Positions 10,629 to 22,776 of a stretch of DNA of 64,000 bases are shown here, in pieces. This DNA is from Datura wrightii (lineage: Eukaryota > Streptophyta > Magnoliopsida > Solanales > Solanaceae). A model generated the notes under the pieces. That model saw only the letters and a list, made by a program, of their open reading frames with translations. It did not search any database and was not told where the DNA came from. Location: contig JASDFA010000001.1 in assembly GCA_035772735.1 (NCBI GenBank), forward strand, positions 86,577,501 through 86,641,500, given 5' to 3'. The stretch's first letter is position 1, and every line of letters begins with the position of its first letter. Position numbers and translations under genes: made by a program.

Positions 10629-10644
10629 TTTAAGTGTGGGGTTG
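10629..10644 (+). other. Polypurine tract of N
   Basis: TTTAAGTGTGGGGTTG directly precedes the 3' LTR start. It resembles TTTAAGTTTGGGGGTT of the Athila-like elements. Confidence 0.75.
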
Positions 10645-12080
10645 TGATAACGGGCAAAAATATATGCCCGAGATACTCTTTATTACTTCAATTAGTCTTG
10701 TTTATCTAAGTTATTATATACATTTTCATGTAATTTTATATAATGTGGAGATATGTGCTAACCAAGATGATTAGCCTTTGTTTTGTAGGTTTTGATGATG
10801 TTTGAGTAACTAATCCATGAGTTGGTGAAGTAGAAGCTTGGAAACGGAATTAACACGCGAACATCGGCAAGGAAGAGGCACAAAACAGCCCACCGGCGCG
10901 TCGACAAGGTGCCACGGCAGGCAGGCCGCTCAAAACAGCCCCCCTGCGCGTTGGCAACGTGCCACGGCAGGTGGACTCCGCGACCATGGGGCTACAACGC
11001 GCTGCCCAGGCAGCGTGACACGTTGCCAACGCGGCAAGGTGCTGCCTGGGCCGATTTCGGGTGATTTTCCAGAGAGCCTCCGCGTTCGTAGCATGTCACG
11101 GAGGTCGTGCTCCGTGATGCACTCCGTGACACGTTGCTTGTTAATCCGGGAAAGATTCCTACTAATATAAATAGCACACTTAGGTTTATTTTTCATAATT
11201 CAGACTTGGTAGAGCTAGGACGTGGGTTAGCAGCAGTTGAGGGACGAAAAAGCTAAGGGTTTTTCTCTCTTTCTTTCTTCTTTCAATCAATTGTACGTAT
11301 GATTTACACTCATTTGAGGATGATCAATCCACAAATGAGTGGCTAATTCTCTTCCTTGCTAAGGTTTTGAACATGTGTATTGAATTTTGATTGTGAATTA
11401 TATGGTTTTTCATCTTCTTCTTTAATGTTGTTCTATTAATTCTTGTTCTTTACTGCATTAGTGTGTGGCCAACATTAATGTACATCTAAAAAGTCCAATT
11501 TCACTCGAGAGAGCAAGAAATTGGAAAGTTGTGAATTAATAGGGTATTTTTCTTAACTTGATTTGGGAAAATTGGGTTTTGATGTGCTTTCCTGATAGAA
11601 ATATACTTGAAAGCCGTATTAGTCAATTTAGGAACCGGAATTGTATTGCTAGGTCATAAATTGCATTTGATCACAGAAATGTAGACGAATGGTTTATGAT
11701 TCTAAAGTGAGATTAAATACGAGAGTTTTAATCTCTAGGCTAATGTTCTTGGCTAGCAACATGAAGAGAAGAATAACCGAATTATGATTACTATCGAATT
11801 CATTACTTGTTCTTAACCTTGGCAGGCTCTTATCCATAGTTTCAATTCAAGTAAATATTTGTTAATAGTTTTAGTATATAGTTTATAAACAAAATTATTT
11901 AACTTTTGGTTACATTGTTGTCAACATAATTAGAAGTAAACTAGAATATAGTATACTTAAGCAATTTTACTTATCCAGAGTCTCCTTGGATCGATACTTG
12001 GCTTACTTAGCCACTTTATTACTTGTTTGACCACGTGCACTTGCGTGTCGGTTTTTAACACATACCGAACCAGCCGGACA
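10645..12080 (+). repeat. 3' LTR of element N
   Basis: It has the same 1436-bp length as the 5' LTR. By-eye differences include T/A near 6110 versus 10659, several single changes within the GC-rich island, and C/G in CGATACTTCGC versus CGATACTTGGC near the end. It is followed by the target duplication AGGCT. Confidence 0.93.
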
Positions 12081-12085
12081 AGGCT

Positions 12086-13576
12086 CTTAACCATGAGCTT
12101 TTAGCTTAGTTTTATTTTATGCCCTTTTTGTCTTTTTATGTGCATGTATCTGATTTGAAGAGAAGGAGCATGAATTGGAGTAAAAAGGATGTAATTCAGG
12201 TGAAAAATGATGCTCCACTAGAGGACACCAATGAAACGCAAGTCAACCGCTGGCAACCACTGAATTGATGAGAAACTACAATTGGCCGTTCACGGAAAGC
12301 AACCGGCAATCCGCAGGTTCTATCACCAACAGATGCTGGACATTGCTGGACAAATAATGAACTCAATCGGTGGCTCACAGTTGGCAATCAAAGAATTACC
12401 GAAGGTATCACCGGAAGGCCCTGGAACTTCACTAGACCATAGAAGAAAGAGAATGGTGGCTCGCGGATAGAAACCGGCGAACTGCCAGTTCCATCGCAAG
12501 TGAGGAGACGCTTGAAAAGGGCAAAAATATCAAAGCTTGAAAAAGAGGAGAATGTTTTCCCTATTTTGGTATATATTCTATAAGAAAGTACTCTGAACAT
12601 ATCATTGAATATTCCCTTTACACTTTAGAGAGAAGAACTCCATTGGAGAAGAAACAAATTTTGAATATTGCTTTTATCTTCATCTTCTTCTCCAACAAGA
12701 TATAACTATTACTGTAGAAATATTGTGAGTTTGATTTTGCTTAATCCTAATGATGAAATTATTGAGTTTATTAATGAATATGTTCTTGTGTTTCTCAATT
12801 ATGAATAGCTAAAATCTACAGCTAGACATGTGTGATGATGGATTTTTAATTTGATTGGATATTGCTAGATTTGTCTTGTTATTACTTAATTCGTGTAAAT
12901 ATTTTGAATTCTCCTCAAATTATAGTTAATTGCTCATATTTATAGATATGAGTATTATTTTCTTACTTGATTTTATCTTGAAAAAGAAGAATTAAGTAAT
13001 GGGGGAGAATTTAATAGTGGATTGAGATTTGATTATATGGGGTTGGCATAGAAATAGCCAAAACCCATGATCATTATCCCTTAAGAGGTGATAGCTATAA
13101 ATAGCTCAGCCCCTAATTAAAAACATATTGGAATAGTGGAATTATGCGTTGAGATTCGAGAGGACTCGAGGATAAGGAGCCCAATTAGTTGAAAAACATC
13201 GGGCTCCATCTTTTTTCCAAGGTTATTTAAACATATTAGTAATAATTTGACTATCTAGTAAATCCCAATTTGATTGACATCCCATCTACACCATACCTCT
13301 AGCCTTTTCTCATTATTGTTTCTCAATCTTTGTTATCTTTCTCTTTTGATTAGCTAATTTTAGAATCCACAATATTTTTTTGCCTTAACTTCCCCCAAAA
13401 TTTACATTTACGTTTTCATTGCGTAGGTGCGAATCAATTCAATTCACTACATGACTCTTGTGCAAATCATTCTATAGTCCTTATGGAATTTGACCTCAGC
13501 ACACGTCGATTATTTATTTTTATATAGTGATCGCTTACATTCTCTCTAAACAAGGAGTGTAGTTTGAGCGTTATCG
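12086..13576 (+). repeat. Remainder of copy 2 5' LTR
   Basis: The LTR resumes with CTTAACCATGAGC, as in the copy 0 LTR at 1401. Its word island at 12225-12540 (CCGGCAATCCGC, CGGTGGCTC and similar) ends before TATATATTCTATAAG near 12572. It ends at ...GCGTTATCG; the other copies end TTATCA. Confidence 0.85.
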
Positions 13577-13580
13577 AAAA

Positions 13581-13598
13581 TGGCGCCGTTGCTAGGGA
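13581..13598 (+). other. Primer-binding site of copy 2, tRNA-Asp type
   Basis: TGGCGCCGTTGCTAGGGA lies four bases after the LTR end. It differs by one transition from the perfect site at 7538. Confidence 0.88.
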
Positions 13599-13699
13599 CT
13601 AGCACTTGATATCCTAGAGTTGTTTGTTAATTTCAATTGATCTTGCATCATAAGTAGTTTAAGATTTTTCTTGATGTTGGTCATCTAGGGTGAATTCAT

Positions 13700-14097
13700 A
13701 TGAGCCAACATTCGCAAGAAGAAGATAGTTAGGTGGAAGGATATATGGATCATGAAGAGGATAGTCCCATCATGCCTAAGATCATAGGTGCCATTCGCCT
13801 ACCAGCTACGGTGGGGAATGTGGTGTTTCTTGTCATTAGTACGATGTTGCACCAGTTGTAAATGAAAGGGCTCTTCAGAGGTAAATTCAGTTAGGATGCA
13901 AACCTCCATTTGAGGAACTTCCTAGAGATTTTCCAACCTTTCAACATAATGAATATAAGACAAGAGTCTATTAGGTTGAGGCTCTTTCTGTTTAACCTAA
14001 CCGGAGAAACAACTATGTGGTTGGAGGAGTTGCCTCCGGGATGCGTCACCTTGTGGTGAGAGTTGACAGAAGCATTTTTGGATCGCTTTTTCCCTCC
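13700..14097 (+). pseudogene. Athila-like gag, N-terminal part (copy 2, broken)
   Basis: This is the first part of an Athila-type gag, starting at ATG 13700 (MSQHSQEEDS, then a stop). Recognisable residues further on are NFLEIFQPF and SIRLRLFLFNLTGETTMWL, then LPPGCVTLW and EAFLDRFFPPS (about 14060-14097). Several in-frame stops are present (near 13730, 13858, 13890 and 14058). The frame is cut at about 14097 by Tekay A and continues at 30983 with the gag residues FYRALDSINKS. Some 45-50 codons that the family normally has between these two points are missing, so sequence was lost with the 3' end of A. Confidence 0.85.
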
Positions 14098-14190
14098 CTC
14101 AAATCACATACACACCCATATACATACAGGAAACTTGAACACATGAACTGAACATGAAATCAAATAAAGTCATAGGGCAACACTGACACC

Positions 14191-17100
14191 TCAAGTCAGA
14201 ACTGAGCCGGTAGAGAATAAATGTGGGTATTTAGCCATCATATATGCTTCGGCTTTCCACATGGCTCCTTCAACATGCTGATTCCTCCATAATACTTTAA
14301 CTGAAGCTACCTACTTGTTCCTTAGCCTCCAAACCTGTCGATCCAGTATTTCCACCAGGACCTCTTCATAACTAAGGCTGTCCCTCACACCAACACTGTC
14401 CACTGGAACAACTAGAGCTGGATCTCCCAACATTTCTTCAAAAGTGATAAATGAAACATCGGATGCATAGAAGATAACTCTGAGGGAACCTCCATTCATA
14501 TGCTACTTCACCCACCCTGTTCACAATCCGGTAGGGGCAAATATAGTGGGGACTAAGTTTTCCTTTCTTCCCAAACCACATCACTCCCTTCATGGGACAT
14601 ACCTTCAAGAACACAAAGTCACCCACCTCAAATTCAAATTCCCTCCTCCTTACATCAGCGTAGGACTTTTGACGACTCTGAGCGATTTTCAACCTATCCC
14701 TTATCAATTGAACCTTCACCATAGCCTTATGAACCGAATCTAGACCTATCGTAGCTGCCTCACCAACCTCAAACCATCTGATGGACGATCTATATATCTG
14801 CCCATAAAGAGCCTCGAACGGTGCCATCTGAATGCTGGAGTGATAGCTGTTATTGTAAGAAAACTCGATCAAGGGCAAGTGATCATCCTAGCTACCTTTG
14901 GAGTCCATCATATATGCCCTTAACATGTCATCGAGTGTCGGAATTGTTCACTCCTCTTGACCATCCATTTGCAGATAAAATGCTGTGCTGAGCTTAACCT
15001 GAGTTCCAAGTCCCTTTTGGAATGACCGCCAAAACTGAGAGGTAAATTGAGTACCTTGGTTTGAAATGATGGAAAAGGGAACTTCATGCAATTGAACCAA
15101 CTCCCGGATATACAGTTTGGCATAATCCTCCATCAAATCCGTGGTTTCCACCGGTAGAAAAGTTGCAGCCTTGGTCAATCTGTCTACCACAACCAAAATG
15201 GAATCATGTTTTTGGAGAGTACAAGGTAATCCTGTTATGAAATCCATATTCATTTCTTCCCACTTCCAAGTGGAAATGCTGATATCCTGAATTATGCCTC
15301 CCGACCTTTGATGCTCCACCTTTACTAGTTGACAATTCGGGCACTTGGCTATGAATTTTGCAATATGCTTCTTCATGCAATTCCACCAATAGAGTTCTGT
15401 AAATCACGATACATCTTGGTGGCACCTAGATGGATGGAATACCTTGATCCATGGGCCTCATGCAATATTAAACTCCTCAAATCCTCAACATCTGGAACAC
15501 ATAGGTGACCCTGGTACCCAAGCACACCATCTCCCCCTTGGGAGAAGACCTGTACCTTCTAACTTCAAACGACTTCCATCAACTTTGACAAAATTGGGTC
15601 CTCATCTTATCTATCTTTCACATCAGTCACCAAGAATGGTTCAGATTTGCTTTGAACAACAACGCCACCATTAGTAGAGTCCAACAACCTAACTCCTAAC
15701 CTTGTGAGACAATGTACATCTTTCACCAGCTCCTTCTTTCCTTCATCCACATGGGATACACTCTACATAGAGAGCCTACTAAGTGCTTCCTCCACCACAT
15801 TAGCCCTACCTGGGTGGTAAAGAACACTCATATTGTAGTCTTTGAGTAGCTCTGACCACCTCCTTTGTTGTAGATTCAGATCTTTCTGTGTGACCACATA
15901 TTGTAAACTCTTGTGGTCCATAAACACATCCATGTGGACCCCGTACAAGTAATGTCTCCATATCTTCAATGGGAACACCGCGACCAATTCAAGATCATGG
16001 GTCGGGTAATTCTTCTCATGGACTTTCAACTGTCTAGAGGCATATGCTATCACCTTCCCAGGTTGCATCAATACACACCCGATTTCGATCCTCAAAGCAT
16101 CACAATACACAACAAAACCATCAGTACCCTCCGAGATAGTTAACACCGATTAACTCTTAAAGCTCTTCTCACAAGTCTCTGACCATTGGAACTTCACCTT
16201 TTTCTAACTCAACTTGGTCAAAGGTGCTGTAATAGATGAGAAACCCTTAACAAACCTTTTATAGTAGTCGGCTAAACCCAAGAAACTCTGGATCTCCGAA
16301 GCGTTCACCGATCTAGGCAAATTCTTCACCGCCTCAATTTTCTGAGAATCTACTTTTATGCCCTCGCTTGATACCACATGGCCCGAAAAGGCTACAGAGT
16401 TCAACTAAAACTCGCACTTACTAAATTTGGCATACAATTGATGATCCTTGAGAGTCTGAAGCACTACTCTCTAGTGAGCGGCATGCTCCTCCTCGATCTG
16501 AGAGTATATGAGGATGTCATCAATGAACACGATCATGAACATGTCCAAATACGGCTTGAATAACCTGTTCAAACAAGTCCATAAAAGCTTCAGGAGCACT
16601 TTTTAGTCCAAAAGGCATAACTACAAACTCATAATTACCATATCGCGTCTTGAAGGCTGTCTTCGGGATGTCAAACTCCCAGACTCTGAGCTGATGATAC
16701 TCGGATCTGAGATCTATCTTTGAGAAACACTTGGCACCTTCAAGCTAATCAAACAAATCATTTGATCCTGGGTAAGGGATACCTGTTCTTGATGGTGACT
16801 TTGTTCAATTGCACATTCGAAGAGAACCATCTTTCTTCCTGACAAATAGAACAGGGGCACCCCACGGGGACTTTCTCAGTCTAATGAAACCCTTATCTAA
16901 CAAGTCCTTCAATTGATCCTTCAACTTTTTCAGCTCGGATAGAGCCATTCTGTAGGGAGGAATAGATATAAGCTTCCTGTCGGGAAGGAGGTCAATACCA
17001 AAATCGATCTCTAGCTCGGGAGGAATACCTGGTAAATCATCGAGAAAGACCTCTGGATATGCATGTACTACTGGGACTGATTGAATAGTCGGGATCTTAG

Positions 17101-17560
17101 ACTCGACGTCCTTAACCCTAACTTGGTGATACACACAATCCTTAGAAATCATCTTCCTAGCCTTAAGGTAGGAAATGAAACGACCTACAGGTACAACTGA
17201 ACTACCCTTCCATTCTAAGACTAGCTTACCCGAAAATCTAAACTCTACTACCTGGGTTCTACAATTAACTAAAGCATAGCATGCAAATAGCCAATCCATG
17301 CCAAGAATAACATCAAAATCGGTTATGGATAACTCTATCAAATTTGCTGAGGTGACCTTCTGAAGGACTGAGACTGGGAAACATCTATACATCCATCTAG
17401 CTATAACTGAGCCACCTACTAAAGTAGAAACTGAGAAGGGATCTTACTAGACTTCGGGACTGACTCTGAAGCTACTTGCCACATAGGGTGTCATAAAAGA
17501 CAAGGTAGCTCCTGGATCTAACAAAGCATAAACATCAATATGGAAAAACGTCTGGGGAGA
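14191..17560 (-). pseudogene. Tekay A pol: protease, RT, RNase H, integrase, chromodomain (broken)
   Basis: On the minus strand the order is protease with DPGATLSFMTP (Asp codon at 17516-17518), then RT starting with FVRKKDGSLRMCN (about 16805), and RT active site FIDDILIYS (FIDD at 16515-16526). RNase H is at 15763-16146 (CDALRIEIGCVLMQPGKVIAYASRQ). The integrase zinc and core part is at 14948-15376 (CPNCQLVKVEHQRSGG, MNMDFITGLP). The integrase C-terminus with a GKKGKLSPHYICPYRIV-like stretch is at 14438-14878, and the last codons stop at 14191. Stops and shifts separate these blocks, so no full polyprotein can be made. It would have copied RNA into DNA and integrated it into chromatin. Confidence 0.88.
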
Positions 17561-17689
17561 CCTCCTGCTCTTGGCGAGATGCTAATGTATAGAACCTGTT
17601 CTAGCGCTGGCCGCCAGCTGTTCTAGGTTATACCCCTTGATGGGCTGAGCATGCTGGAGGGGCTGCTGTGCTAGAAACTAGGCCTCAGC

Positions 17690-18778
17690 TCCCATCATGA
17701 TCCTATCGCATCTGGGAAATCTCTAAGCATGTGTTCGGGCCTCCTACACCTGAAACAAGCACATGAACCTGCTAGACACTGGCCTGTGTGCCCTCGACGA
17801 CACCTGCGGCAAGTTGGGACACTAGAATGTACGATTCTGCTACTCTGACCCCCGGAGCCTGATGCTCGACCTCTCCAATCATGCCAGTTCCTGGATGGAA
17901 CACTCAGTGCTGAATATGCCAAGGTTGTTGACCTATGGTGAGTCTACTATCTGTGCCCACCACCCGATCTCGGCTGGGAGAGTCTGTGATTATCGGTCCT
18001 GGCCCTCTTGGCCTCCCTCTCTCTAAAATGTGCCGCCTCCATCGGCTGGGGGTACAACACTATCTGTGGAAAGTCCATGTCCTGATGAAGCATAGCAGTC
18101 CTATAGTCCTTATCCAAATATCCCGCAACTCCATGGACGAATCTGCTCACCTGCGCCCTCTGATCGGCTACCAACTCCAGGGCATATTTCGATAGGTGAG
18201 TGAGCTCAAGGGCATACTTTTGCACTGTCATTATTCCTTGCTTCAGAGTTACAAACTCAGCTGCCTTCAGTTTCCTCATCTCACAAGGGAAGAACCGATC
18301 CAAAAATGTGACATAAAACTCTTCCCAAGTAACCAGAACTGCTTCGGCGACCATGCTATCCTTCCATTAGCGAAACCATGTATGTGACCCCTTTCAATTG
18401 GTTCGATGCCAACTCCGTGCACTCCACACCATTCACCCCCATGATTTGGGTGATCTTCATAATATCATCCAAGAACTCATGTGGGTCCTCTTCCACCTTT
18501 TACCCGAGAAACTCCGGTGGGTTCATCCTCAAGAAATATTAGACTCTAGCCACCGTTGTATTTTCCATTCTATGGAATATATGAAATGGCCTACAGATTG
18601 ACCTTGGAATTAAAGGCCTGTGCAAGCATCTGAATCGCAGCCCAAAACTCAGCATGGGAGCTGGTTTCGGTGCCTGAGGCTCCTGAACAGGTGGGGCTTG
18701 CTGATGCCCATGACCATTGCCATCCTCTTGACCTTCACCATTTTTGTTCCTTCTTCCATTCATTCTTCTAGGAGCCAT
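17690..18778 (-). pseudogene. Tekay A gag (broken)
   Basis: The start ATG at 18778 opens MAPRRMNGRRNKNGEG followed by a proline/glutamine-rich stretch, as in B and C. The central capsid part at 17947-18354 contains TWEEFYVTFLDRFFPCEMR, KQGIMTVQKYALEFTHLSKYA-like residues and MLHQDMDFPQIVLYPQ. A zinc knuckle region lies near 17730-17800 (CFRCRRPEHMLRDF, with its pattern altered from CX2CX4HX4C). The blocks are separated by shifts, including a stretch of lost frame near 18354-18539. Confidence 0.87.
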
Positions 18779-18966
18779 GATTTTGCAATCACGAATAGCA
18801 CAAATTAGAAGGATGGAGAAGCTTTTTATCGCATGACATAGATCATGAAAGAAGGGAACATTTCTTAAACGTCTTGTAGCCTCTTTGCCATAAGTGTGGC
18901 GTGCTTCACACCCATGAAAAAGACTCTATTTAACGTGGCTTTTAGACACCCTAGGACACTTCAAAA

Positions 18967-18984
18967 CCTAATGCTCTGATACCA
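18967..18984 (-). other. Primer-binding site of Tekay A (initiator tRNA-Met)
   Basis: On the minus strand TGGTATCAGAGCATTAGG lies four bases after the LTR end ...GTCATGTCA. TGGTATCAGAGC is the plant initiator tRNA-Met site used by Tekay-type elements. Confidence 0.92.
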
Positions 18985-18988
18985 AGTT

Positions 18989-19377
18989 TGACATGACCCA
19001 AAATGGAGGCCCAGATCAAAACATGGGACAAGGAGCCCTGAGAGGTTAGTCGACCCATGGCATAAGCATAAATCTATAGCATTCATAAAATCGAATAGTC
19101 GAAAAGTAAAATAAAGCCGATGTCTAAACTTAAACATATCATCAGAAGAAATATAATATGAAGCTAAGTATACATATATATCTGAATAGCCTCTAATTAC
19201 TATGAGCTGATGAGACAATAACCCCAACTAGCTCAATCAAACTGAAACTAAAATACGTAAGATGTCTGAATACATCTAGTCCTCGGAGGATGAGGACTCA
19301 CCCACACGATGAGAGCAAACTCAGATAGACAATCTACAGATGAGGCTGAGGCTGAGAGATGGGTCCTGTATCATAAG
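18989..19377 (-). repeat. 3' part of the Tekay A 5' LTR
   Basis: The LTR end TGACATGACCC (minus strand GGGTCATGTCA) is at 18989. The sequence runs to 19377, where element B begins. The minus strand near 19360 reads TATGATACAGGACCC, equivalent to ATGATGCAGGATCC in C, and the rest of the LTR resumes at 28982. Confidence 0.85.
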
Positions 19378-21326
19378 TGTTATACCCTGAGAATTCAAGA
19401 TCGGACTCGGGAGTTGAAACGGGTAAAAACTGGAAATTGGTGCCTCAGTTGCAGGTCAAGTTATTGGACGGCTTGTGAGAAGATCCCACGAATCGTTAGG
19501 TGACTCGTGGGGAGGCATGGTGAAATTAAAGTGCAGAGGTCTCCACGGGCGTGGGAATAACTTGTGGTCAGGAACCAATAGTCGTCAAGTCAGTGTTGGG
19601 GTGAGGCTGAAAAAATAAATAGAAGAAGTTGACCAATGTAACTAAAAGAAGGACCCAATGAGTCGTGGTCAGTCCCTACGATTTGTGGGGTGAGTCGTGA
19701 TCAATCAGGGTAAGTTTTGTTTGAGACTAAGGCAATGTACATGACGAGAGGTGACCGCAAGTTATGGTCACAAGCAACGGATTGTTAAGTCACCCTTGAC
19801 GAGCCTACGAGATCTGATAAGCAGTGTACCTGACGGATGACTCCACCAGTCATAGCCCCTTATGACGAGCTGTTAGGTCCCTCTTCGGGACCACCTGACA
19901 GTTATTTTTAGTGATTTTAGTAAGTGTTTTTTCATATTCCTAAATCTTGGGGGCCTATTTGGAGCGAAGTCCCCCAAATTTCACAATTTCTAGCTTGTGG
20001 TACGTTGAGTTAAATATTCCTACATATAGCTTACCACATGATTTGGAGTAGATTCTCCCACTTATACTTGAGCTTGTGGTATGTTTCGAAATAAGTTTCT
20101 CATATGCATGAGTTCATAATTGATATGTATGTCATTATTAATCTTTGTCAAAGGAAAATGTTGAGCTTCATTTTCATATGATGTCGAGTCTATGCATGAT
20201 TTCATTAATGAGATTTGTCAATAGACAATGTTGAGCTTCGTTTCATATGATGTTGAGTTATGCATGATTTCATCTTGAGCTTCGTCAATAGACAATGTTG
20301 AGCTTTGTTATATACGATGTAGAGCATTGCATGTTTTGGGAGAAGAGTATAGCACCGAGCGGGTTATGGCTCGATCACCTTATGCCCCAAAACTATGCGC
20401 CAACGTAGGTTGATACTATTATATTATTAAGACCTCCCTTGTGAGTTTTCCCCAGCCCAATTGTCCCTTAAGCTTGATATTGATGTCATGGTATCATCCA
20501 TCACCCTGACAAGGTTATGGATGACTCTACTACCCACTTGAGTGTGATAGTTGGGACTGCGTAAGCTCTATCGTGGTATGTAGGTTAAGTGATGAGTCTT
20601 CCACTGTCTATACTATTCAAATTTGCATACTTATTACTCATGGTGATTACCGCATGCATGTTCTAAAAACAAGGTTTGACTCATTGTTCAGCTTTTAATA
20701 TAAATGTTATGTTTCAGCTTTGAGTCATTCAAGTTAGTCATGATATTATAAAGATATGCATGGTCATGTTATGATAAGATTATGATTTCAGAATGAACGT
20801 ATATAGCCCTTCTTCTCATACTTGAAATCTTATGATATGTTATGAAATGTTTTAAATGATTTATTTTACTTAAGCGGTTTTACTTGCCTTGCATACTCGA
20901 TACATTCCACGCACTGAACACATACTTTCTATGTCATATCATTTCATGATGTAGGACTCGGCTCGTAGCTTCAGCCCCAATCATAGTCAACTTTCCAGAG
21001 TTCTCATCTGATCAGGATTGGTGAGTCCTTATCTTGCGAGGACTAGACTTTCAGTTTCTATTGCGTATTTCTGTTTCGATATTGTTGAGTTAGTTGGGGT
21101 CTTGTCCCATCAACTCATCCAGATTAGAGGCTTTTAGACTTATGTATGTGTTGCTTCGGATGTTATTCTGATGTGATATTGTATTAGACTTCCACTGAGT
21201 TTATATTTATGATTTCCTCAGTTTATTTAATGAGATAGTTGTATGCTTATTCCATGGCTCGACTTGGCGTCTCTCGGGGTCCCTTGTTCTATGTCTACGA
21301 TTCGGGCCTCAATTTGGGTAATGACA
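19378..21326 (+). repeat. 5' LTR of Tekay B, with a large internal deletion
   Basis: The LTR begins TGTTATACCCTGAG and ends GGGTAATGACA. It is about 610 bp shorter than the 3' LTR: GGGGCCTAT (about 19950) is joined directly to TTTGGAGCGAA, while the 3' LTR has 27001-27613 between them. It has a word island at 19485-19880 with CGACTCGTGG-type words, and three tandem units of about 65 bp (TTGAGCTTCG...ATGCATGATTTCAT) at about 20150-20330. Confidence 0.88.
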
Positions 21327-21329
21327 AAC

Positions 21330-21342
21330 TGGGTATCGGAGC
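21330..21342 (+). other. Primer-binding site of Tekay B (mutated)
   Basis: TGGGTATCGGAGC lies three bases after the LTR and is a decayed TGGTATCAGAGC. Confidence 0.75.
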
Positions 21343-21535
21343 AATAGGTTTGAGGTGTCCTAGGGAGTCTGAAAGCCGCATTAGGTAGAGTCTTTTTCAT
21401 GGGTGTGAAGTGCGCCACAGTTATGACGAAGAGGCTACTTGATGTTTAGGAAATGTTCCCTTCTTTCATGATTTATGTCGTGTGATGATAAGTCTTTCTA
21501 TCCTTCTAATTCATGCTATTCGCGATTGCAGAATC

Positions 21536-22660
21536 ATGAGGCCTTGAAGAACGAATGGTAGGAGGAATGGAGGTGGTGAAGGATACACGGATGGAAATGG
21601 TTATGGGCATCAGCCAGCTGTATCAGTTCAGGAGCCTCAGGCATCAAAGCTAGCCGCTCATGCTGAGTTCCAGGCCGCCATTCAAATGCTCGCGCAGGCC
21701 TTGATTGCTCAGGTTAATCAGCAGGCCATTGCGCATGTTCCTCAAAATAGCAATGTAGCGACGGCCAGAGTCAGAGACTTCTTGAGAATGAACCCGTCAG
21801 AGTTTCTGGGGTCAAAGGTTGATGAGGACCCTCATGATTTCATTGATGAGATTGTCAAGATCACCCAGGTTATCAGGGTGAGTAGTGTTGAGTGCGTAGA
21901 GTTGGCCTCCTACCAATTGAAGGGGGTTTCACATATTTGGTTCCGCCAATGGAAGGACAGCAGAGTCATAGGACAGGTCCGATCACATGGGAGGAGTTTT
22001 TGGTTGCATTCCTAGATCAATTTTTCCCTCGAGAGATAAGGGATTTGAAAGCAGCTGAGTTCGTAAATTTAAAGCAAGGAAGAATGACTGTTTAGGAGTA
22101 TGCCCTTGAGTTCACTCGCCTATCGAAATATGCCCCGGAGTTAGTGTCTGACCAGAGGGCGCGGGTGAGCATATTTGTGCATGGTGTAGAAGGTTACTTG
22201 GACATGGACTGCAGGACAGCTATGCTACACTTCGACATGGACTTTCCTCGCATAGTGTTGTACGCCCAGCAAATGGAGGCGACTCATTCGAGGGAGAGGG
22301 AAGCCAAGAGGGCTAGGACTAAGGACCACAAATTCTCTCAACAGAGGTTCGGCGGTGGGCTTCGATAGTAAACCCACCAGAGATCATCAGCCCCAACATC
22401 TTCAGCACTGAGTGCCATCTAGGCCCAGACATGATCAGAGGAGGCGAGTGTCAGGCTCGAGGGGTCATAGTAGTAGATCTAGAGATTCCCGCATCCCAAC
22501 TTGTCATAGGTATGGCTAAGGACAAACAAGACAATGTTTGGTAGGGTCAGGAGCTTGCTTTGGATGTGGGCAGCCGGACATATACTTAGAGAATGTCCAG
22601 CTGTGAAACAGGATCAGGTTGGGGGCCGAGGCCCAGCTTCTAGTTCAGCATCCCCTCCGT
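21536..22660 (+). pseudogene. Tekay B gag (broken)
   Basis: ATG 21536 opens the frame, but the fourth codon is TGA. The in-frame block 21686-21980 contains DFLRMNPSEFLGSKVDEDPH and SYQLKGVSHIWFRQWKDSRV. A shift near 21980 moves the frame to GPITWEEFLVAFLDQFFPRE and KQGRMTV, where TAG replaces a codon at 22094. The block 22144-22368 has DQRARVSIFVHGVEGYLD and FPRIVLYAQQMEA. The knuckle CFGCGQP near 22560 is followed by a one-base shift. The product would be the capsid/nucleocapsid precursor. Confidence 0.88.
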
Positions 22661-22776
22661 AACGCATCACATATCGGGGGGCATCTACTTGCACAACTGG
22701 CGGTCAATGCTAGAATAGATTGTATGTGTTAGCCACCCGTCAGAAGTAAGAGACCTCACCAGATGTAGTCACCGGT

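Larger units (their letters stand above)
6096..12080 (+). mobile_element. Complete non-autonomous LTR retrotransposon N
   Basis: The element is structurally intact, 5985 bp long. It has two LTRs of exactly 1436 bp with TG...CA ends, a 5-bp target duplication AGGCT (6091-6095 and 12081-12085), a perfect tRNA-Asp-type primer site, a polypurine tract and one open reading frame. By eye the LTRs differ at about 11 positions, which makes N one of the youngest insertions here. It encodes no protease, reverse transcriptase or integrase, so it must be moved by another element. The primer site, the hairpin at 8659 and the 3' noncoding blocks are shared with the Athila-like elements, which points to that family as helper (inference). 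Confidence 0.9.

Noticed and set aside
19309..19503. 64-codon frame on the plus strand
   Set aside because: It crosses the junction between the A LTR and the B LTR, so it is a chance fusion.
20140..20340. Possible CRISPR-like array
   Set aside because: The repeats are degenerate tandem units of a plant LTR without unique spacers of constant length or cas genes.
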